Numbered from the stretch's first letter, positions 7,603-16,992 are shown. The stretch is 64,000 bases of DNA from an uncultured Pelagibacteraceae bacterium (GCA_902634455.1 CACPKQ010000001.1:62001-126000), one strand, 5' to 3'. Program-made: numbers and translations. The notes: generated by a model from the sequence alone, not told the origin.

Positions 7603-10129
7603 TAATAAGTGGATAAACTTTAGGGTTCAAATATTTTAAATTTGTTAACATAATCAAAATTAAAGTAACTATTCCAATACTTATTCCTAGATTGAAAAGT
7701 ACTTTCAAATCAAATTTCCACACTAATTCAAAAATGTTTTCCATTATAAATTTTGAGCCAACTACAGAAAAAAATGTTGCAATTAAAATTACTGAAAAGA
7801 AGATTAGTATAAATTCTATTATAGAAGATAATATTATTTCTTTTTTAGAAAATCCCAAAATTTTAAAAACTAGATTTTGATATTCTTTTACTTTACCCTG
7901 TACCATGATAGCACTAGAGATTACAATTAAACCTATAACAATAGTTACTGCAGATATAAGAGTTACAGCAACAAAAACTTTATTTAATACTGCAGTTACT
8001 TTATTTAAATAATCTGAAATTTTAATCATGGATAAGCTAGGTAATACCTCTAACATCTTTATTTCATCAAATTGATCTGTATTATTAAACTTAGCTGTTG
8101 CCAAATATTCATGAGGTAATTTTTTTGCAAACTGGGGGTTAAATAACATTGCAAAATTAATACTTAGATCACGATAATCTACTTCTCTAAAATTAATTAT
8201 TTCACCATCAATTTCACGACCGTATATATTCAATGTAAAAATGTCTCCCAATTCAATATTGAAATCATTTGCAACTTTTGCATCCAAAGATATTTGGAGC
8301 TGGTTTGGTTTTGTTAAATCCCACCATTCACCTTTTATAATTGGGTTATCTATAGGAGCGTTCTCAATCCAAGAAGATCTTCGCTCACTTCCAATTACCC
8401 AATAGCTGTCATTATCTGGTTGGATATAAGTATTTGGGTTTATTCCATTAATTTTTACAATCCCTGATGAAACTATTGGCACAATTTCAATGTTTGCGTT
8501 TGGATCCATATTTAGAACTCCTTGTTCAAATTTCTCCCTTTCTTCATTTTGAATTCCAACAAAGAAATAATCAGGAGCAATATCCGGTATAGATTTTGCA
8601 ATTTCTCTTTGAAAATTAGTTCCAACTAAAGCTAAGGTTAAAAGTAAAGTTACTCCTAAACCTAGGGACATAATTGTTATTGGTGTAATACTTTTAGTTT
8701 GAGTAATATTTTTAATTGACACATTTAAGGAGATATTTGAATTAGATTTAATTTTTTTAAGAAAAAATACAATAACTTTTGAAAGTAAGAAAAATACAAT
8801 TAAACAAACAAAAAATGCCCCAAAGTAGCCAAAACTGTAAGAAGGTCTTTCAGAACCTACTGTGAATAATAAAACTAAAATTGAAAGCAAAATAAAACTT
8901 AAAGCAATTGATCTTTTAGAATAATAAAACTGTAAGTTTTGAAATACATTTCTAAATAAGTTTGATGCTTTAACTTGATCAATTGAGTTGATTGTTGGAA
9001 TAGAAAAAATTATAAGAACTAAAAATCCCACTAAAAATATCTTTATAAAATTAACGATAGAGAATGCAGGATAAACATTTAAACCTAACCCATCAGATAA
9101 ATACCTATCAGCAATTGGAACGATTAAAAAACTAGAACAGTACGAAATCACCGTAACAACAAATAATAAGATTAATAGTTGTAAGTAATAAAGTATTTTA
9201 ATATTGCCCGAATAAAATCCAACCGCTTTTCTTACAGCAATCGACATATTGTTTTGATTGATAAATGATAGCAATGTATTTGCAATTCCAATTCCTGCAA
9301 TTAACATTGCACTTATTGATACAAGAGACAAAAATTGAGAAAAATTATTAATAATCCTTTTTAAACCACTTGCAGAATTTTCAGGATACCTAAGTTTAAC
9401 TTGTTGATCATCTTTAAATATATTTTCAATTTTTTTTTCAATTTTTTCAGGATTATCATTTGAATTAAATTTTACTTTATATTCATAGTTTAAAAAGCTT
9501 CCAATACCATTTAATTTTAATATCTCCAAAGTTTGCTTTCCTGCTAATGCCCAGTCACCAAATGCTACAAATCCACTTACATCAGGTACTGATTTTATAA
9601 TTCCAATGACAGTAAAATTTTGATCTTGAACTTTTACTTGTTCATTTATTTCTATATTTAAAGTTTTTGATAGACTTTCATTAATTAAAATAGTGTTTGA
9701 CTCTACTTGCATTCGTTTATAAGCCCCTTTGGGCTCATAAACAACTTCTCCATATAACGGGTAATTTTCATCAACAGTTTTAATTCTTGTAAATAATGAT
9801 TTATTTTTTTCTCTGCCTACCGTTGAAAGCATAGTGCTAAATTCAATCATTTGCGAAATTTTTGCAAATTCCTTAACTTTGTTAACTAAATCAAGATTTC
9901 CTTGATTACGATTATAATCTATTTCTAAATCTCCTCCCAAAAGAGCTTTAGCATTATTATTTAGTTCTTTTTTTAAACTATCTTCAATAGTGAAAATTGC
10001 ACTTAATATAAATAGACTAATAAATAAAGTAACAATAATACTTGATATTTTTTTATAATTTCTGCTTAGATCTTTTAGGGCATACTTAAAAATTAAATTA
10101 AATTCAGAATGATTATTTAATTTTTCCAT
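7592..10129 (-). CDS. ABC transporter permease, FtsX-like (YbbP type)
   Basis: An 845-residue inner-membrane permease. An N-terminal transmembrane segment (about 25-50) is followed by a periplasmic MacB-like domain (to about 265), three membrane helices forming a first FtsX domain (about 268-385), a second hydrophobic region, a second periplasmic domain (about 510-715), and a second FtsX domain at the C-terminus. This duplicated layout matches YbbP. Its start overlaps the ATPase gene by 17 bases, so the two form one exporter. Together with divergent tesA it recreates the ybbP-ybbA-tesA neighbourhood known in many proteobacteria. The substrate is unknown. Confidence 0.88.
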   Translation of the reverse strand: MEKLNNHSEFNLIFKYALKDLSRNYKKISSIIVTLFISLFILSAIFTIEDSLKKELNNNAKALLGGDLEIDYNRNQGNLDLVNKVKEFAKISQMIEFSTMLSTVGREKNKSLFTRIKTVDENYPLYGEVVYEPKGAYKRMQVESNTILINESLSKTLNIEINEQVKVQDQNFTVIGIIKSVPDVSGFVAFGDWALAGKQTLEILKLNGIGSFLNYEYKVKFNSNDNPEKIEKKIENIFKDDQQVKLRYPENSASGLKRIINNFSQFLSLVSISAMLIAGIGIANTLLSFINQNNMSIAVRKAVGFYSGNIKILYYLQLLILLFVVTVISYCSSFLIVPIADRYLSDGLGLNVYPAFSIVNFIKIFLVGFLVLIIFSIPTINSIDQVKASNLFRNVFQNLQFYYSKRSIALSFILLSILVLLFTVGSERPSYSFGYFGAFFVCLIVFFLLSKVIVFFLKKIKSNSNISLNVSIKNITQTKSITPITIMSLGLGVTLLLTLALVGTNFQREIAKSIPDIAPDYFFVGIQNEEREKFEQGVLNMDPNANIEIVPIVSSGIVKINGINPNTYIQPDNDSYWVIGSERRSSWIENAPIDNPIIKGEWWDLTKPNQLQISLDAKVANDFNIELGDIFTLNIYGREIDGEIINFREVDYRDLSINFAMLFNPQFAKKLPHEYLATAKFNNTDQFDEIKMLEVLPSLSMIKISDYLNKVTAVLNKVFVAVTLISAVTIVIGLIVISSAIMVQGKVKEYQNLVFKILGFSKKEIILSSIIEFILIFFSVILIATFFSVVGSKFIMENIFELVWKFDLKVLFNLGISIGIVTLILIMLTNLKYLNPKVYPLIRNQ

Positions 10130-10778
10130 CTTTAATTTTTATTTTTCGTTTAGCTTTATTTGCAAGTTTTGGATCATGGGTTACCATGATTAAAGAGGAG
10201 CCTTCTTCTTTTACATATTTAAATAATATATCAGAAATCATTAATGAGTTTTCAGTATCTAAGTTCCCAGTTGGTTCATCTGCTAGTATCAAATCTGGTT
10301 TCATAGCAATTGCTCTTGCAATCGCTACACGTTGTTGTTCTCCACCTGATAATTGACTTGGAAGATTATTAAAACGGTGCTTCAGACCAAATCGCTCTAA
10401 TAATAACTTTGCTTCCTTTTCAGGATTTTTAAATCTATTAAGTTCTAAAGTTAAGGCAACATTTTCAACAGCACTATAATTTGGAATTAAGTAAAAAGAC
10501 TGAAATATAATTCCAATGTTTTTTTTTCTAATTTCAGAGACCTCATCTTCATTTAAATTAGTTATCTCTTGCTCCTGAAAAATTATCTTGCCTGAAGTTG
10601 GACGCTCCAAACCTCCAATTAACATAATTAGGCTGGTTTTTCCTGAACCACTTTCACCAACTACGGAAACGGCTTCTTTTTTCTTAATTGTTAAATCTAT
10701 ATCCTTTAAAACACTGATATTATCTTTGCCAGTTTGGTATTTGAGATTTATTTTTTTTAATTTAAGTAGTGTACTCAT
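10113..10778 (-). CDS. ABC transporter ATP-binding protein (YbbA type)
   Basis: The ATPase partner of the adjacent FtsX-like permease. It has Walker A (GESGSGKTS), Q-loop (IFQSFYLIPNYSAVEN), signature (LSGGEQQRVAIARA), Walker B (DLILADEPTGNLDT) and the switch histidine (MVTHDP). A longer open frame begins at 10826, but the ATG at 10778 gives the normal N-terminus (MSTLLKLKKINL), about 221 residues, so I choose it. That ATG overlaps the divergent tesA ATG by two bases (CATG, 10776-10779), so its leader lies inside tesA. No Shine-Dalgarno sequence is visible. Confidence 0.92.
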   Translation of the reverse strand: MSTLLKLKKINLKYQTGKDNISVLKDIDLTIKKKEAVSVVGESGSGKTSLIMLIGGLERPTSGKIIFQEQEITNLNEDEVSEIRKKNIGIIFQSFYLIPNYSAVENVALTLELNRFKNPEKEAKLLLERFGLKHRFNNLPSQLSGGEQQRVAIARAIAMKPDLILADEPTGNLDTENSLMISDILFKYVKEEGSSLIMVTHDPKLANKAKRKIKIKDGKIK

Positions 10779-11385
10779 GAATAAAAGTTTATTTATAAAA
10801 ATTTTGATAATCTTTCTAGTGCACATAAAGGCAAGTGCAATAGAAAAGGTGCTATTATTTGGGGATAGTTTGATGGCAGGATATGGATTGCCAAAAGAAC
10901 ATCATTTATCTCTAGTTTTACAAAATAATCTTAAGGACGATGGATTAAATATTGAAGTTATCAATGGTAGTGTTTCAGGAAGTACTTCTTCAGGTGGTTT
11001 GAATAGAGCAGAGTGGACTTTATCAGAGCCTGGCATTGATTTAATTATTTTGGGCTTAGGGGCAAATGATATGCTTAGAGGAATTCAACCTCTTGAGACA
11101 GAAAAAAATTTAGAAGAGATCATTAATATAGCAACTAACAAACAAATCAAGATTGTTATAGCTGGCATGATTGCTCCAACATCTCACGGAATAACATATA
11201 AAAAACAGTTCGATGCAATATATCCAAAATTATCTAAAAAATACAATCTACCGTTAATTCCTTTTCTTCTCGAAGGAGTTGCGCTTGATCCAAGTTTAAA
11301 TCTTCAAGATGGCATTCATCCAAACAAAGAAGGCACAATTATTATTAGTGAAACTTTACAAAAAATTATTAATGAAAATCTATAA
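10777..11385 (+). CDS. tesA: GDSL esterase / lysophospholipase (TesA-like)
   Basis: A periplasmic SGNH hydrolase of 202 residues. Residues 1-21 form a signal peptide (cleavage after ASA). Block I is FGDSLMAGYGLP with nucleophile Ser31, block III is GANDMLRG, and block V is DGIHPNKEG with the catalytic Asp and His. Family members hydrolyse thioesters, lysophospholipids and arylesters. An upstream in-frame extension to 10588 exists but lies antisense to the ATPase gene and would bury the signal peptide, so the ATG at 10777 is preferred. It is divergent from ybbA, as in E. coli. Confidence 0.92.
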   Translation: MNKSLFIKILIIFLVHIKASAIEKVLLFGDSLMAGYGLPKEHHLSLVLQNNLKDDGLNIEVINGSVSGSTSSGGLNRAEWTLSEPGIDLIILGLGANDMLRGIQPLETEKNLEEIINIATNKQIKIVIAGMIAPTSHGITYKKQFDAIYPKLSKKYNLPLIPFLLEGVALDPSLNLQDGIHPNKEGTIIISETLQKIINENL

Positions 11386-11470
11386 GGATATTAATTTTTA
11401 ATTTTTTCCATTAAATATAATCCATCAGGGTTTAAAAAGAAAATTTTTCTCATCAATAGAATTAAATATT
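11386..11470. other. Convergent gap between tesA and argG
   Basis: An 85-base AT-rich spacer between two convergent genes. The segment at 11434-11451 (AAAAAGAAAATTTTTCTC) is nearly self-complementary and flanked by A/T runs, so it could be a weak bidirectional terminator. No open frame or RNA gene is visible. Confidence 0.3.
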
Positions 11471-12664
11471 TTATCTAAGTTTTTTTTTATGAAAATTAAT
11501 AAATCTTTCTACATTCGATTTATTGAATGTTTTATTTTCCTCAAATGATACTTTTTTTATCGAATATGCATTACTTTTAGTTGCTCTAGATTGGATAGTA
11601 ACATTACCTTTATAAAGTTTAAGTTTAACAGATCCATTTACTTTGTTTCTGTTTAGGTCAACAATTTTTTGAAGTTTAAATCTTTCTTTAGAGTACCAAT
11701 AACCGTTATAAATTAGTTCAGCATATTTTGACATGATAGAATCTTTTTTATGCATTGTTTCTTTATCAAGTGTTACAGACTCAATTGCTCTATGAGCGTT
11801 TATCAATAGTGTACCACCTGGAGTTTCATAAACTCCTCTAGACTTTATTCCAATAAATCTATTTTCTACTAAATCAACTCTACCAATTCCATTTTTTCCT
11901 GCTAATTGGTTAAGTTTTTCTAAAAGTTTAGATGGAGATAGTTTTTTTCCATTGATTCCAATTGGATCACTATTTTTAAAATTAATTGTTATAAGTTTTG
12001 TTTTATTTGGAGCTTTTTCGGGAGAAATTGTTCTTTGAAAGATAAATTCAGGTGCTGGTTTTTTTGGATTTTCTAAAACTTTTCCCTCTGTTGATGTATG
12101 AAACAAATTATCATCAACTGAAAATGGTGGTGCGCCTTTTTTATCTTTTGGAATAAGTATTTTATTTTTTTTTGCATAATTAATTAGATCAGTTCTAGAT
12201 TTAAGTTTCCAAATTCTCCAAGGAGCTATTATTTTTATTTTTGGTCCAAAATAATGATATCCAAGTTCAAATCTTACTTGATCATTTCCTTTACCTGTAG
12301 ATCCATGGGAAACTGCATAAGCTTTAAATTTTTTAGCAATTCTAATTTGATCTTTTGCAATCAAAGGTCTTGCGATAGAAGTTCCTAATAAATAAACACC
12401 TTCATAAATTGCATGCCCTCTTATCATTGGATAAACATAATCTTTTACAAAAATATCTTTTAAATTTTTTATTATAATTTTTTTTACACCGAGTTTTTTT
12501 GCATTTTTAATTATTTTTTTTTTATCAATTTTTTGACCAATGTCTGCTGTATAAGTAATTACTTCAGCTTTATATTTATCTTGTAACCATTTTAAAATTA
12601 TAGAAGTGTCAAGTCCGCCAGAATAAGCTAAAATAATTTTTTTTTTAGTTAGCTTATTTTTCAT
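11471..12664 (-). CDS. argG: Argininosuccinate synthase
   Basis: ArgG condenses citrulline and aspartate with ATP to argininosuccinate, the penultimate step of arginine synthesis. The protein has 397 residues, close to the usual 400. The N-terminal PP-loop AYSGGLDTSIILKWL binds ATP, SHGSTGKGNDQVRFE binds citrulline/aspartate, and VENRFIGIKSRGVYETPGG is typical of the family. Lysine is unusually frequent, consistent with the AT-rich genome. Its start overlaps the upstream oxygenase-like gene by 11 bases, suggesting co-transcription. argH is not in this window. Confidence 0.97.
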   Translation of the reverse strand: MKNKLTKKKIILAYSGGLDTSIILKWLQDKYKAEVITYTADIGQKIDKKKIIKNAKKLGVKKIIIKNLKDIFVKDYVYPMIRGHAIYEGVYLLGTSIARPLIAKDQIRIAKKFKAYAVSHGSTGKGNDQVRFELGYHYFGPKIKIIAPWRIWKLKSRTDLINYAKKNKILIPKDKKGAPPFSVDDNLFHTSTEGKVLENPKKPAPEFIFQRTISPEKAPNKTKLITINFKNSDPIGINGKKLSPSKLLEKLNQLAGKNGIGRVDLVENRFIGIKSRGVYETPGGTLLINAHRAIESVTLDKETMHKKDSIMSKYAELIYNGYWYSKERFKLQKIVDLNRNKVNGSVKLKLYKGNVTIQSRATKSNAYSIKKVSFEENKTFNKSNVERFINFHKKKLR

Positions 12665-13322
12665 TTAAAAGATCAATCGTTGAATTTGCGGAAATAATAA
12701 TTCTATTTTTGTCACCTTTGTAAGGATGAGATCCATGCAGAAGATAGCTTGGCCAAACTAATAATTTTCCTTCCTCAGCTTTAAAAACATGTGTATCCTT
12801 TCTCAGATATTCTGCTCCAAAGTCAGTTTTCCAAGATCCGCCATAAGGCCTTAAAAAATATGTTGATCCATTTGTTATTGAAGAATCTTCTCCTATTTGA
12901 ACATAATAAACACATGACCAACTATAACCATCATGATTGTGTGGAAATACTACACCTTCTTTATTATATCTTATAAACCAAGATTCATTAATATTAACAG
13001 TATACTTTTGATTGTCATTGAAACTATCTATTGATTTCTTATTAGCTATTTTACACATTGAAAGAATAGATTTTCCAATAAATCTAAAAAGTTCTTTTAA
13101 ATTTTTGTTATCTTCATTATGTAAATCATATTTACTTTGATAAAGATTATAGTTTCCCACATAATCTTTTTCATTTAATTGTGCATTTCCTTCTGGAAAT
13201 TTTTTTTCATAAGTATTGAAAAATTTTATTAAATCATCTTTGATTTTGTTGTGTTCGTAATTAATGAACTCTCCAATATAAAGTGGCCATAAATTATAAA
13301 TTTTTTCTGAATTATCTTTCAT
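12654..13322 (-). CDS. Putative 2OG-Fe(II) oxygenase (TIGR02466-like)
   Basis: A 222-residue protein with a double-stranded beta-helix signature. The probable iron ligands are in FPHNHDGYSWSCVYYV (about 126-141) and WPSYLLHGSHPY (about 190-201), followed by a KNRIIISAN segment with the arginine expected to bind 2-oxoglutarate. This matches the TIGR02466 group of putative 2OG-Fe(II) oxygenases, often found in marine bacteria and phages, whose substrate is unknown. It overlaps argG by 11 bases and probably shares its transcript; no functional link to arginine is established. Confidence 0.75.
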   Translation of the reverse strand: MKDNSEKIYNLWPLYIGEFINYEHNKIKDDLIKFFNTYEKKFPEGNAQLNEKDYVGNYNLYQSKYDLHNEDNKNLKELFRFIGKSILSMCKIANKKSIDSFNDNQKYTVNINESWFIRYNKEGVVFPHNHDGYSWSCVYYVQIGEDSSITNGSTYFLRPYGGSWKTDFGAEYLRKDTHVFKAEEGKLLVWPSYLLHGSHPYKGDKNRIIISANSTIDLLNEK

Positions 13323-13340
13323 TTTTAATAATATTAAAAA

Positions 13341-13841
13341 TTATGAACAATTTTTTTTTGCAGCAGTATAAGCTTTTGTAAATCCCATTAAGGAATAATG
13401 ATCAATTGTTTGAGATCCAGATTGATTATATCCAGTAATCATTATTCTCGATCCTTTTTTCATAGTTTTTATCATTTTTTTTTCTATTTTATTTTCGGCT
13501 ATCCAAGCAAATCCATCTTTTGCTATATTAAATTTATATTTATGCTTTCCCGATTTTGCTCTGATTGTATTTTGAGTGTTGTATTCATAACCTGATGTAG
13601 CGCTTATTTCATCATTAATTTTATCATTTGGTCTAAAACTTACAAATAATCTTGCTTCTCTTGTAAGTCCTTTAGGTGACTGTAGAACTGGTTTAGATTG
13701 AGCAAAACAAATTTTTTCTGAATTGCTAATTAAAAGCATTGCTTCCCAATCTTTAAATTTTCCAATTTTTTTTAAATTTTCTGCATTAGCAAAAGATGTA
13801 GAAAAAATTAATAATAATAATATTTTTTTTATTAAGGACAT
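13341..13841 (-). CDS. IalB-like (invasion-associated locus B) periplasmic protein
   Basis: A 166-residue secreted protein. Residues 1-20 are a signal peptide ending SFANA. The mature part contains the family pattern FKDWEAMLL, then a cysteine (EKICFAQSKPV), REARLFVSFRP, and a C-terminal KGSRIMITGYNQSGSQT with LMGFTKAYTAAKKNCS. This matches the invasion-associated locus B family, which is widespread in free-living alphaproteobacteria despite its name; its molecular function is not known. The gene overlaps the aldo/keto reductase start-proximal neighbour by 10 bases. Confidence 0.8.
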   Translation of the reverse strand: MSLIKKILLLLIFSTSFANAENLKKIGKFKDWEAMLLISNSEKICFAQSKPVLQSPKGLTREARLFVSFRPNDKINDEISATSGYEYNTQNTIRAKSGKHKYKFNIAKDGFAWIAENKIEKKMIKTMKKGSRIMITGYNQSGSQTIDHYSLMGFTKAYTAAKKNCS

Positions 13842-14869
13842 GGGTTTGTAATTAATTTGTGTACATCGTTAATTTCATTTAAAATTTCATTTGTTAATTT
13901 TACGTTTACACTTTCTATATTAGTTTTCAACTGTGCTATTGTTGTTGATCCTACTATTACAGATGTCATAAAACTTTGAATTTCACAAAATTTAATACTC
14001 ATTTGTGCAAAATCTAAGTTATAATTTTTAGCAATTTGGTAGTATTCTTCAATAGCTTTTGAGGCATTATTAGTTTTATATCTTGAAAAATAATCTCCAA
14101 ATAATTCCATTCTTGATCCTTTAGGCATTTTACTGTTTCTATATTTTCCAGATAAATATCCAAAAGCCAGAGGTGAGTAAGCTAATAGTCCACTTAATTC
14201 TCTAATTGAAATTTCTGCTAAACCTATTTCGTATGTTCTGTTCAGTAAATTATAGGGGTTTTGAACCGACATAACTCTTGGTAAACTTTGATTATTTGAT
14301 ATTTCTATAAATTTAGATAATCCCCAAGCAGTTTCATTTGATAAACCTATATATCTTATTTTTCCTTCGCGAACTAAAACATCAAGTGAATTTAAGATTT
14401 CTGCAAAATTATTCCATTCTTTACTATCTTTATGTTCATAGCCCAACTTTCCAAAAAAATTTGTGTTTCGTTCTGGCCAGTGAAGTTGATATAAGTCAAT
14501 ATAATCAGTTTTTAATCTTTTTAGACTTTCTTCTACTGCAACATTAATATTTTTTTTACCATACTGATTTTTTCCTTCTCTGATCCAAGAAAGCCCAGGT
14601 CCAGAAATTTTTGTTGCAAGAATTATTTTATCTCTTTTTTTTTTAAGACTAAACCAATTTCCAATTATTTCTTCTGTTTTGCCATATGTTTCTTTTTTTG
14701 CAGGTATAGCGTAAAGTTCTGCTGTATCAAAAAAATTTACTCCTTTTTCAAAGGCATAATTCATTTGTTCAAAAGCCTCTTCTTCAGAATTTTGTTCTCC
14801 CCAAGTCATAGTGCCCAAACAAATAGTACTTACTTTAAGATCTGTATTTCCTAGTTTTTTATAATTCAT
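13832..14869 (-). CDS. NADP-dependent aldo/keto reductase (Tas-like)
   Basis: A 345-residue cytosolic oxidoreductase with a TIM-barrel signature. The start MNYKKLGNTDLKVSTICLG is canonical. The catalytic tetrad is visible: Asp and Tyr in FFDTAELYAIP (about 47-57), Lys in ILATKISG, and His in YQLHWPERNT. The C-terminal VIVGSTTIAQLKTNI binds the cofactor. The ELYAIP and HWPERN segments favour the Tas/YajO-type group. The physiological substrate cannot be told from sequence. Confidence 0.9.
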   Translation of the reverse strand: MNYKKLGNTDLKVSTICLGTMTWGEQNSEEEAFEQMNYAFEKGVNFFDTAELYAIPAKKETYGKTEEIIGNWFSLKKKRDKIILATKISGPGLSWIREGKNQYGKKNINVAVEESLKRLKTDYIDLYQLHWPERNTNFFGKLGYEHKDSKEWNNFAEILNSLDVLVREGKIRYIGLSNETAWGLSKFIEISNNQSLPRVMSVQNPYNLLNRTYEIGLAEISIRELSGLLAYSPLAFGYLSGKYRNSKMPKGSRMELFGDYFSRYKTNNASKAIEEYYQIAKNYNLDFAQMSIKFCEIQSFMTSVIVGSTTIAQLKTNIESVNVKLTNEILNEINDVHKLITNPCP

Positions 14870-14942
14870 TTCAATATTAAATATTTTTTTATGCTATTTA
14901 TGATACCTTGAATTAATAGTAAAAGGCTATTATATAAATGTT

Positions 14943-15704
14943 ATGGAATTTAATAAGGAAAATATTTTAAATAAAGTAAAAGCAGCTCAGCAAACAACTG
15001 TTGTAATGGATGAAGGCTTAAGAGCCTACATGTTAAAGGTTTATAACTATATGGCTACAGGAGTTTTGCTAACAGGAATTATAGCACTTATTTCATTTAA
15101 AATGTCAGTTGTTGCAGATGCAAGTGGAGCTATTGTAGGATTTACAAGTTTTGGAAATGCACTTTTTTTTTCAGGACTTAAATGGATAGTGATGTTAGCG
15201 CCTCTAGGAATAGTTTTTTATATGAGTTTTGGGATTAATAAAATGAGTTCAGCAAAAGCTCAGACTGTTTTTTGGATTTTTGCTGCTTTAATGGGTCTTT
15301 CATTATCTTGGATATTATTAGTATACACAGGCGTTAGTGTTGCAAGAGTGTTTTTTATTACTTCTGCTACATTTGGCACAATGAGCATTTATGGCTATAC
15401 AACAAAAAGAGATTTAACAAAACTTGGTTCATTTTTATTTATGGGTTTAATAGGAATAATCATTGCATCATTAGTTAATATTTTTTTAAAATCTTCAATG
15501 ATGTATTTTGTTATTTCAATTCTGGGGGTATTAATATTTGTAGGACTTACCGCATATGATACCCAAAAAATAAAAAATATGTATTCTGCTTCAGATAGTG
15601 GAGAGTTAATTGGTAAAAAAGCTATAATGGGTGCTTTAACTTTATACTTAGATTTTATTAACTTATTTATAATGCTTTTAAGACTTTTTGGTCAAAGAAG
15701 ATAA
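14943..15704 (+). CDS. Bax inhibitor-1/YccA family membrane protein
   Basis: A 253-residue inner-membrane protein with seven hydrophobic segments between about residue 30 and 245. The loop GYTTKRDLTKLGSFLFMGLI and the late GLTAYDTQKIKNMY are signatures of the BI-1/YbhL/YccA family. Bacterial members have been described as calcium-leak channels or as regulators of FtsH; which applies here is unknown. The gene is divergent from the aldo/keto reductase gene across 73 bases and convergent with the DUF2794 gene, 8 bases away. Confidence 0.9.
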   Translation: MEFNKENILNKVKAAQQTTVVMDEGLRAYMLKVYNYMATGVLLTGIIALISFKMSVVADASGAIVGFTSFGNALFFSGLKWIVMLAPLGIVFYMSFGINKMSSAKAQTVFWIFAALMGLSLSWILLVYTGVSVARVFFITSATFGTMSIYGYTTKRDLTKLGSFLFMGLIGIIIASLVNIFLKSSMMYFVISILGVLIFVGLTAYDTQKIKNMYSASDSGELIGKKAIMGALTLYLDFINLFIMLLRLFGQRR

Positions 15705-15712
15705 TTTAAATT

Positions 15713-16051
15713 TTATAATTTTTTCCAATCAGTACTAATTATTAAATTTTTTAAATTGTAAGAATTTTTAATAATTTTACCACCAGAATCTGTAATAAAA
15801 TATTTTAAATTTTTATTAATTGGTTTGAAGCTTTTACAGATTTTGTACATAGCTCCTTCCGAAGAATTTTTAAAGACACTAAAACCAATGTGTTTACTTG
15901 AAATGTTTAATCCATAATCTTTCCATGAGCCCTGAGATACCATCTGCGCATATAGATCTAAAATAATTTTTAATTCTTTTTTTTCAAAAAAACTTTTTTG
16001 TTTTTTTTCAGAATTTGAATTATTTATTATTAATTTTATGTTTTTATTCAT
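15713..16051 (-). CDS. DUF2794 domain protein
   Basis: A small soluble protein of 112 residues. The central segment FEKKELKIILDLYAQMVSQG, then GSWKDYGLN, FSVFKNSSEGAMYKICKSF and a C-terminal GKIIKNSYNLKNLI match DUF2794, a family largely restricted to alphaproteobacteria. No biochemical function is known. The start overlaps the yciB gene by 8 bases, so the two are probably translated from one message. Confidence 0.82.
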   Translation of the reverse strand: MNKNIKLIINNSNSEKKQKSFFEKKELKIILDLYAQMVSQGSWKDYGLNISSKHIGFSVFKNSSEGAMYKICKSFKPINKNLKYFITDSGGKIIKNSYNLKNLIISTDWKKL

Positions 16052-16595
16052 TTATTTTGTATTTGTTTATTAGTGAAATTTGAAAAGCAGTGAAAATAAA
16101 TGTTATTGGTAACATTCCCCAAACTTTAAAATTTACCCAAAACTCCTCAGACTGTGTTCTCCAAATAATTTCATTTAAAATTGCTAGTCCAAAAAAGAAA
16201 AACATCCATCTATTGTTTAAAATTTTCCAACCTTCATCATTTAAAGGTAAAGATTTTCCTAGTATTTTTTTTAAAACAGGTTCATTTGTAAAGTATTTTC
16301 CAAAGAATAATGCTAGAGCAAACAAAATATTAATTATGGTAGGCTTCATATAAATAAACATTGGATTATCAAAATAAATAGTTAACCCACCAAACAGCGA
16401 TATTAAAATACCACTTAATAGTGGAATATAAGGAACTTTTCTTTCTAAAATCCATACAAATAGAACTGAAATTATTGTTGCTATAATTAGTGGTGGTATA
16501 GCTATTTTTAAATTTTTATCGCTTGTATAATAAAAATAAAAAAATACAACTAGGGGTCCGATATCAGTGACAAATTTTGTAAAAGATTTATTCAC
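16044..16595 (-). CDS. yciB: Septation protein A homologue (YciB/IspZ)
   Basis: A 183-residue polytopic membrane protein with five or six hydrophobic segments. The early FVTDIGPLVVFFYFYYTSD, the central KPTIINILFALALFFGKYF, and the later ILNEIIWRTQSEEFWVNFK and WGMLPITFIFTAFQ identify the YciB/IspZ family. In other bacteria the protein affects cell-envelope integrity and septation; the mechanism is unclear. It heads a two-gene minus-strand unit with the DUF2794 gene and is divergent from hspQ across 76 bases. Confidence 0.88.
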   Translation of the reverse strand: MNKSFTKFVTDIGPLVVFFYFYYTSDKNLKIAIPPLIIATIISVLFVWILERKVPYIPLLSGILISLFGGLTIYFDNPMFIYMKPTIINILFALALFFGKYFTNEPVLKKILGKSLPLNDEGWKILNNRWMFFFFGLAILNEIIWRTQSEEFWVNFKVWGMLPITFIFTAFQISLINKYKINE

Positions 16596-16671
16596 TGCTA
16601 CATATTAACAGATTAAAGAAACTTTCATATTTTTTTATTGATTTTTTTAAACAAATATCCATATTTAAGTT

Positions 16672-16992
16672 GTGAGTATTCAAAAAGCAAAATTCTCAAT
16701 AGGTGATGTAGTAAAGCATAAGCACTTTGATTTTAGAGGAGTGATTTATGATGTAGATTTTGAATTTAATAATTCAGAGGAGTGGTATGAATCTATACCT
16801 AAAAATGTGAGACCAAAAAAAAATCAACCCTTCTATCATCTTTTAGCAGAAAATGATGAAGTAACCTATGAAGCTTATGTGTCAGAACAAAATCTTTTAG
16901 TAGATGATTCTGACGAGCCAATTAAACACCCTTTAATAAATGAAATTTTTTCAGGAAAAAAAGGATCTACTTACTTTAAGCCATCTAACTAG
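16672..16992 (+). CDS. hspQ: HspQ / YccV-like protein (GTG start)
   Basis: A 106-residue protein with the YccV-like fold: KFSIGDVVKHKHFDFRGVI, EWYESIP, QPFYHLLAE and YVSEQNLL are family signatures. In E. coli HspQ binds hemimethylated oriC DNA and also acts as a specificity enhancer of Lon; which role applies here is not known. The start codon is GTG; no in-frame ATG lies near it upstream. Followed by the structured intergenic region before ccmC. Confidence 0.88.
   Translation: MSIQKAKFSIGDVVKHKHFDFRGVIYDVDFEFNNSEEWYESIPKNVRPKKNQPFYHLLAENDEVTYEAYVSEQNLLVDDSDEPIKHPLINEIFSGKKGSTYFKPSN

Noticed and set aside
10588..10776. N-terminal extension of the tesA frame
   Set aside because: It is antisense to the conserved ATPase coding sequence and would place the signal peptide internally; ATG at 10777 is right.
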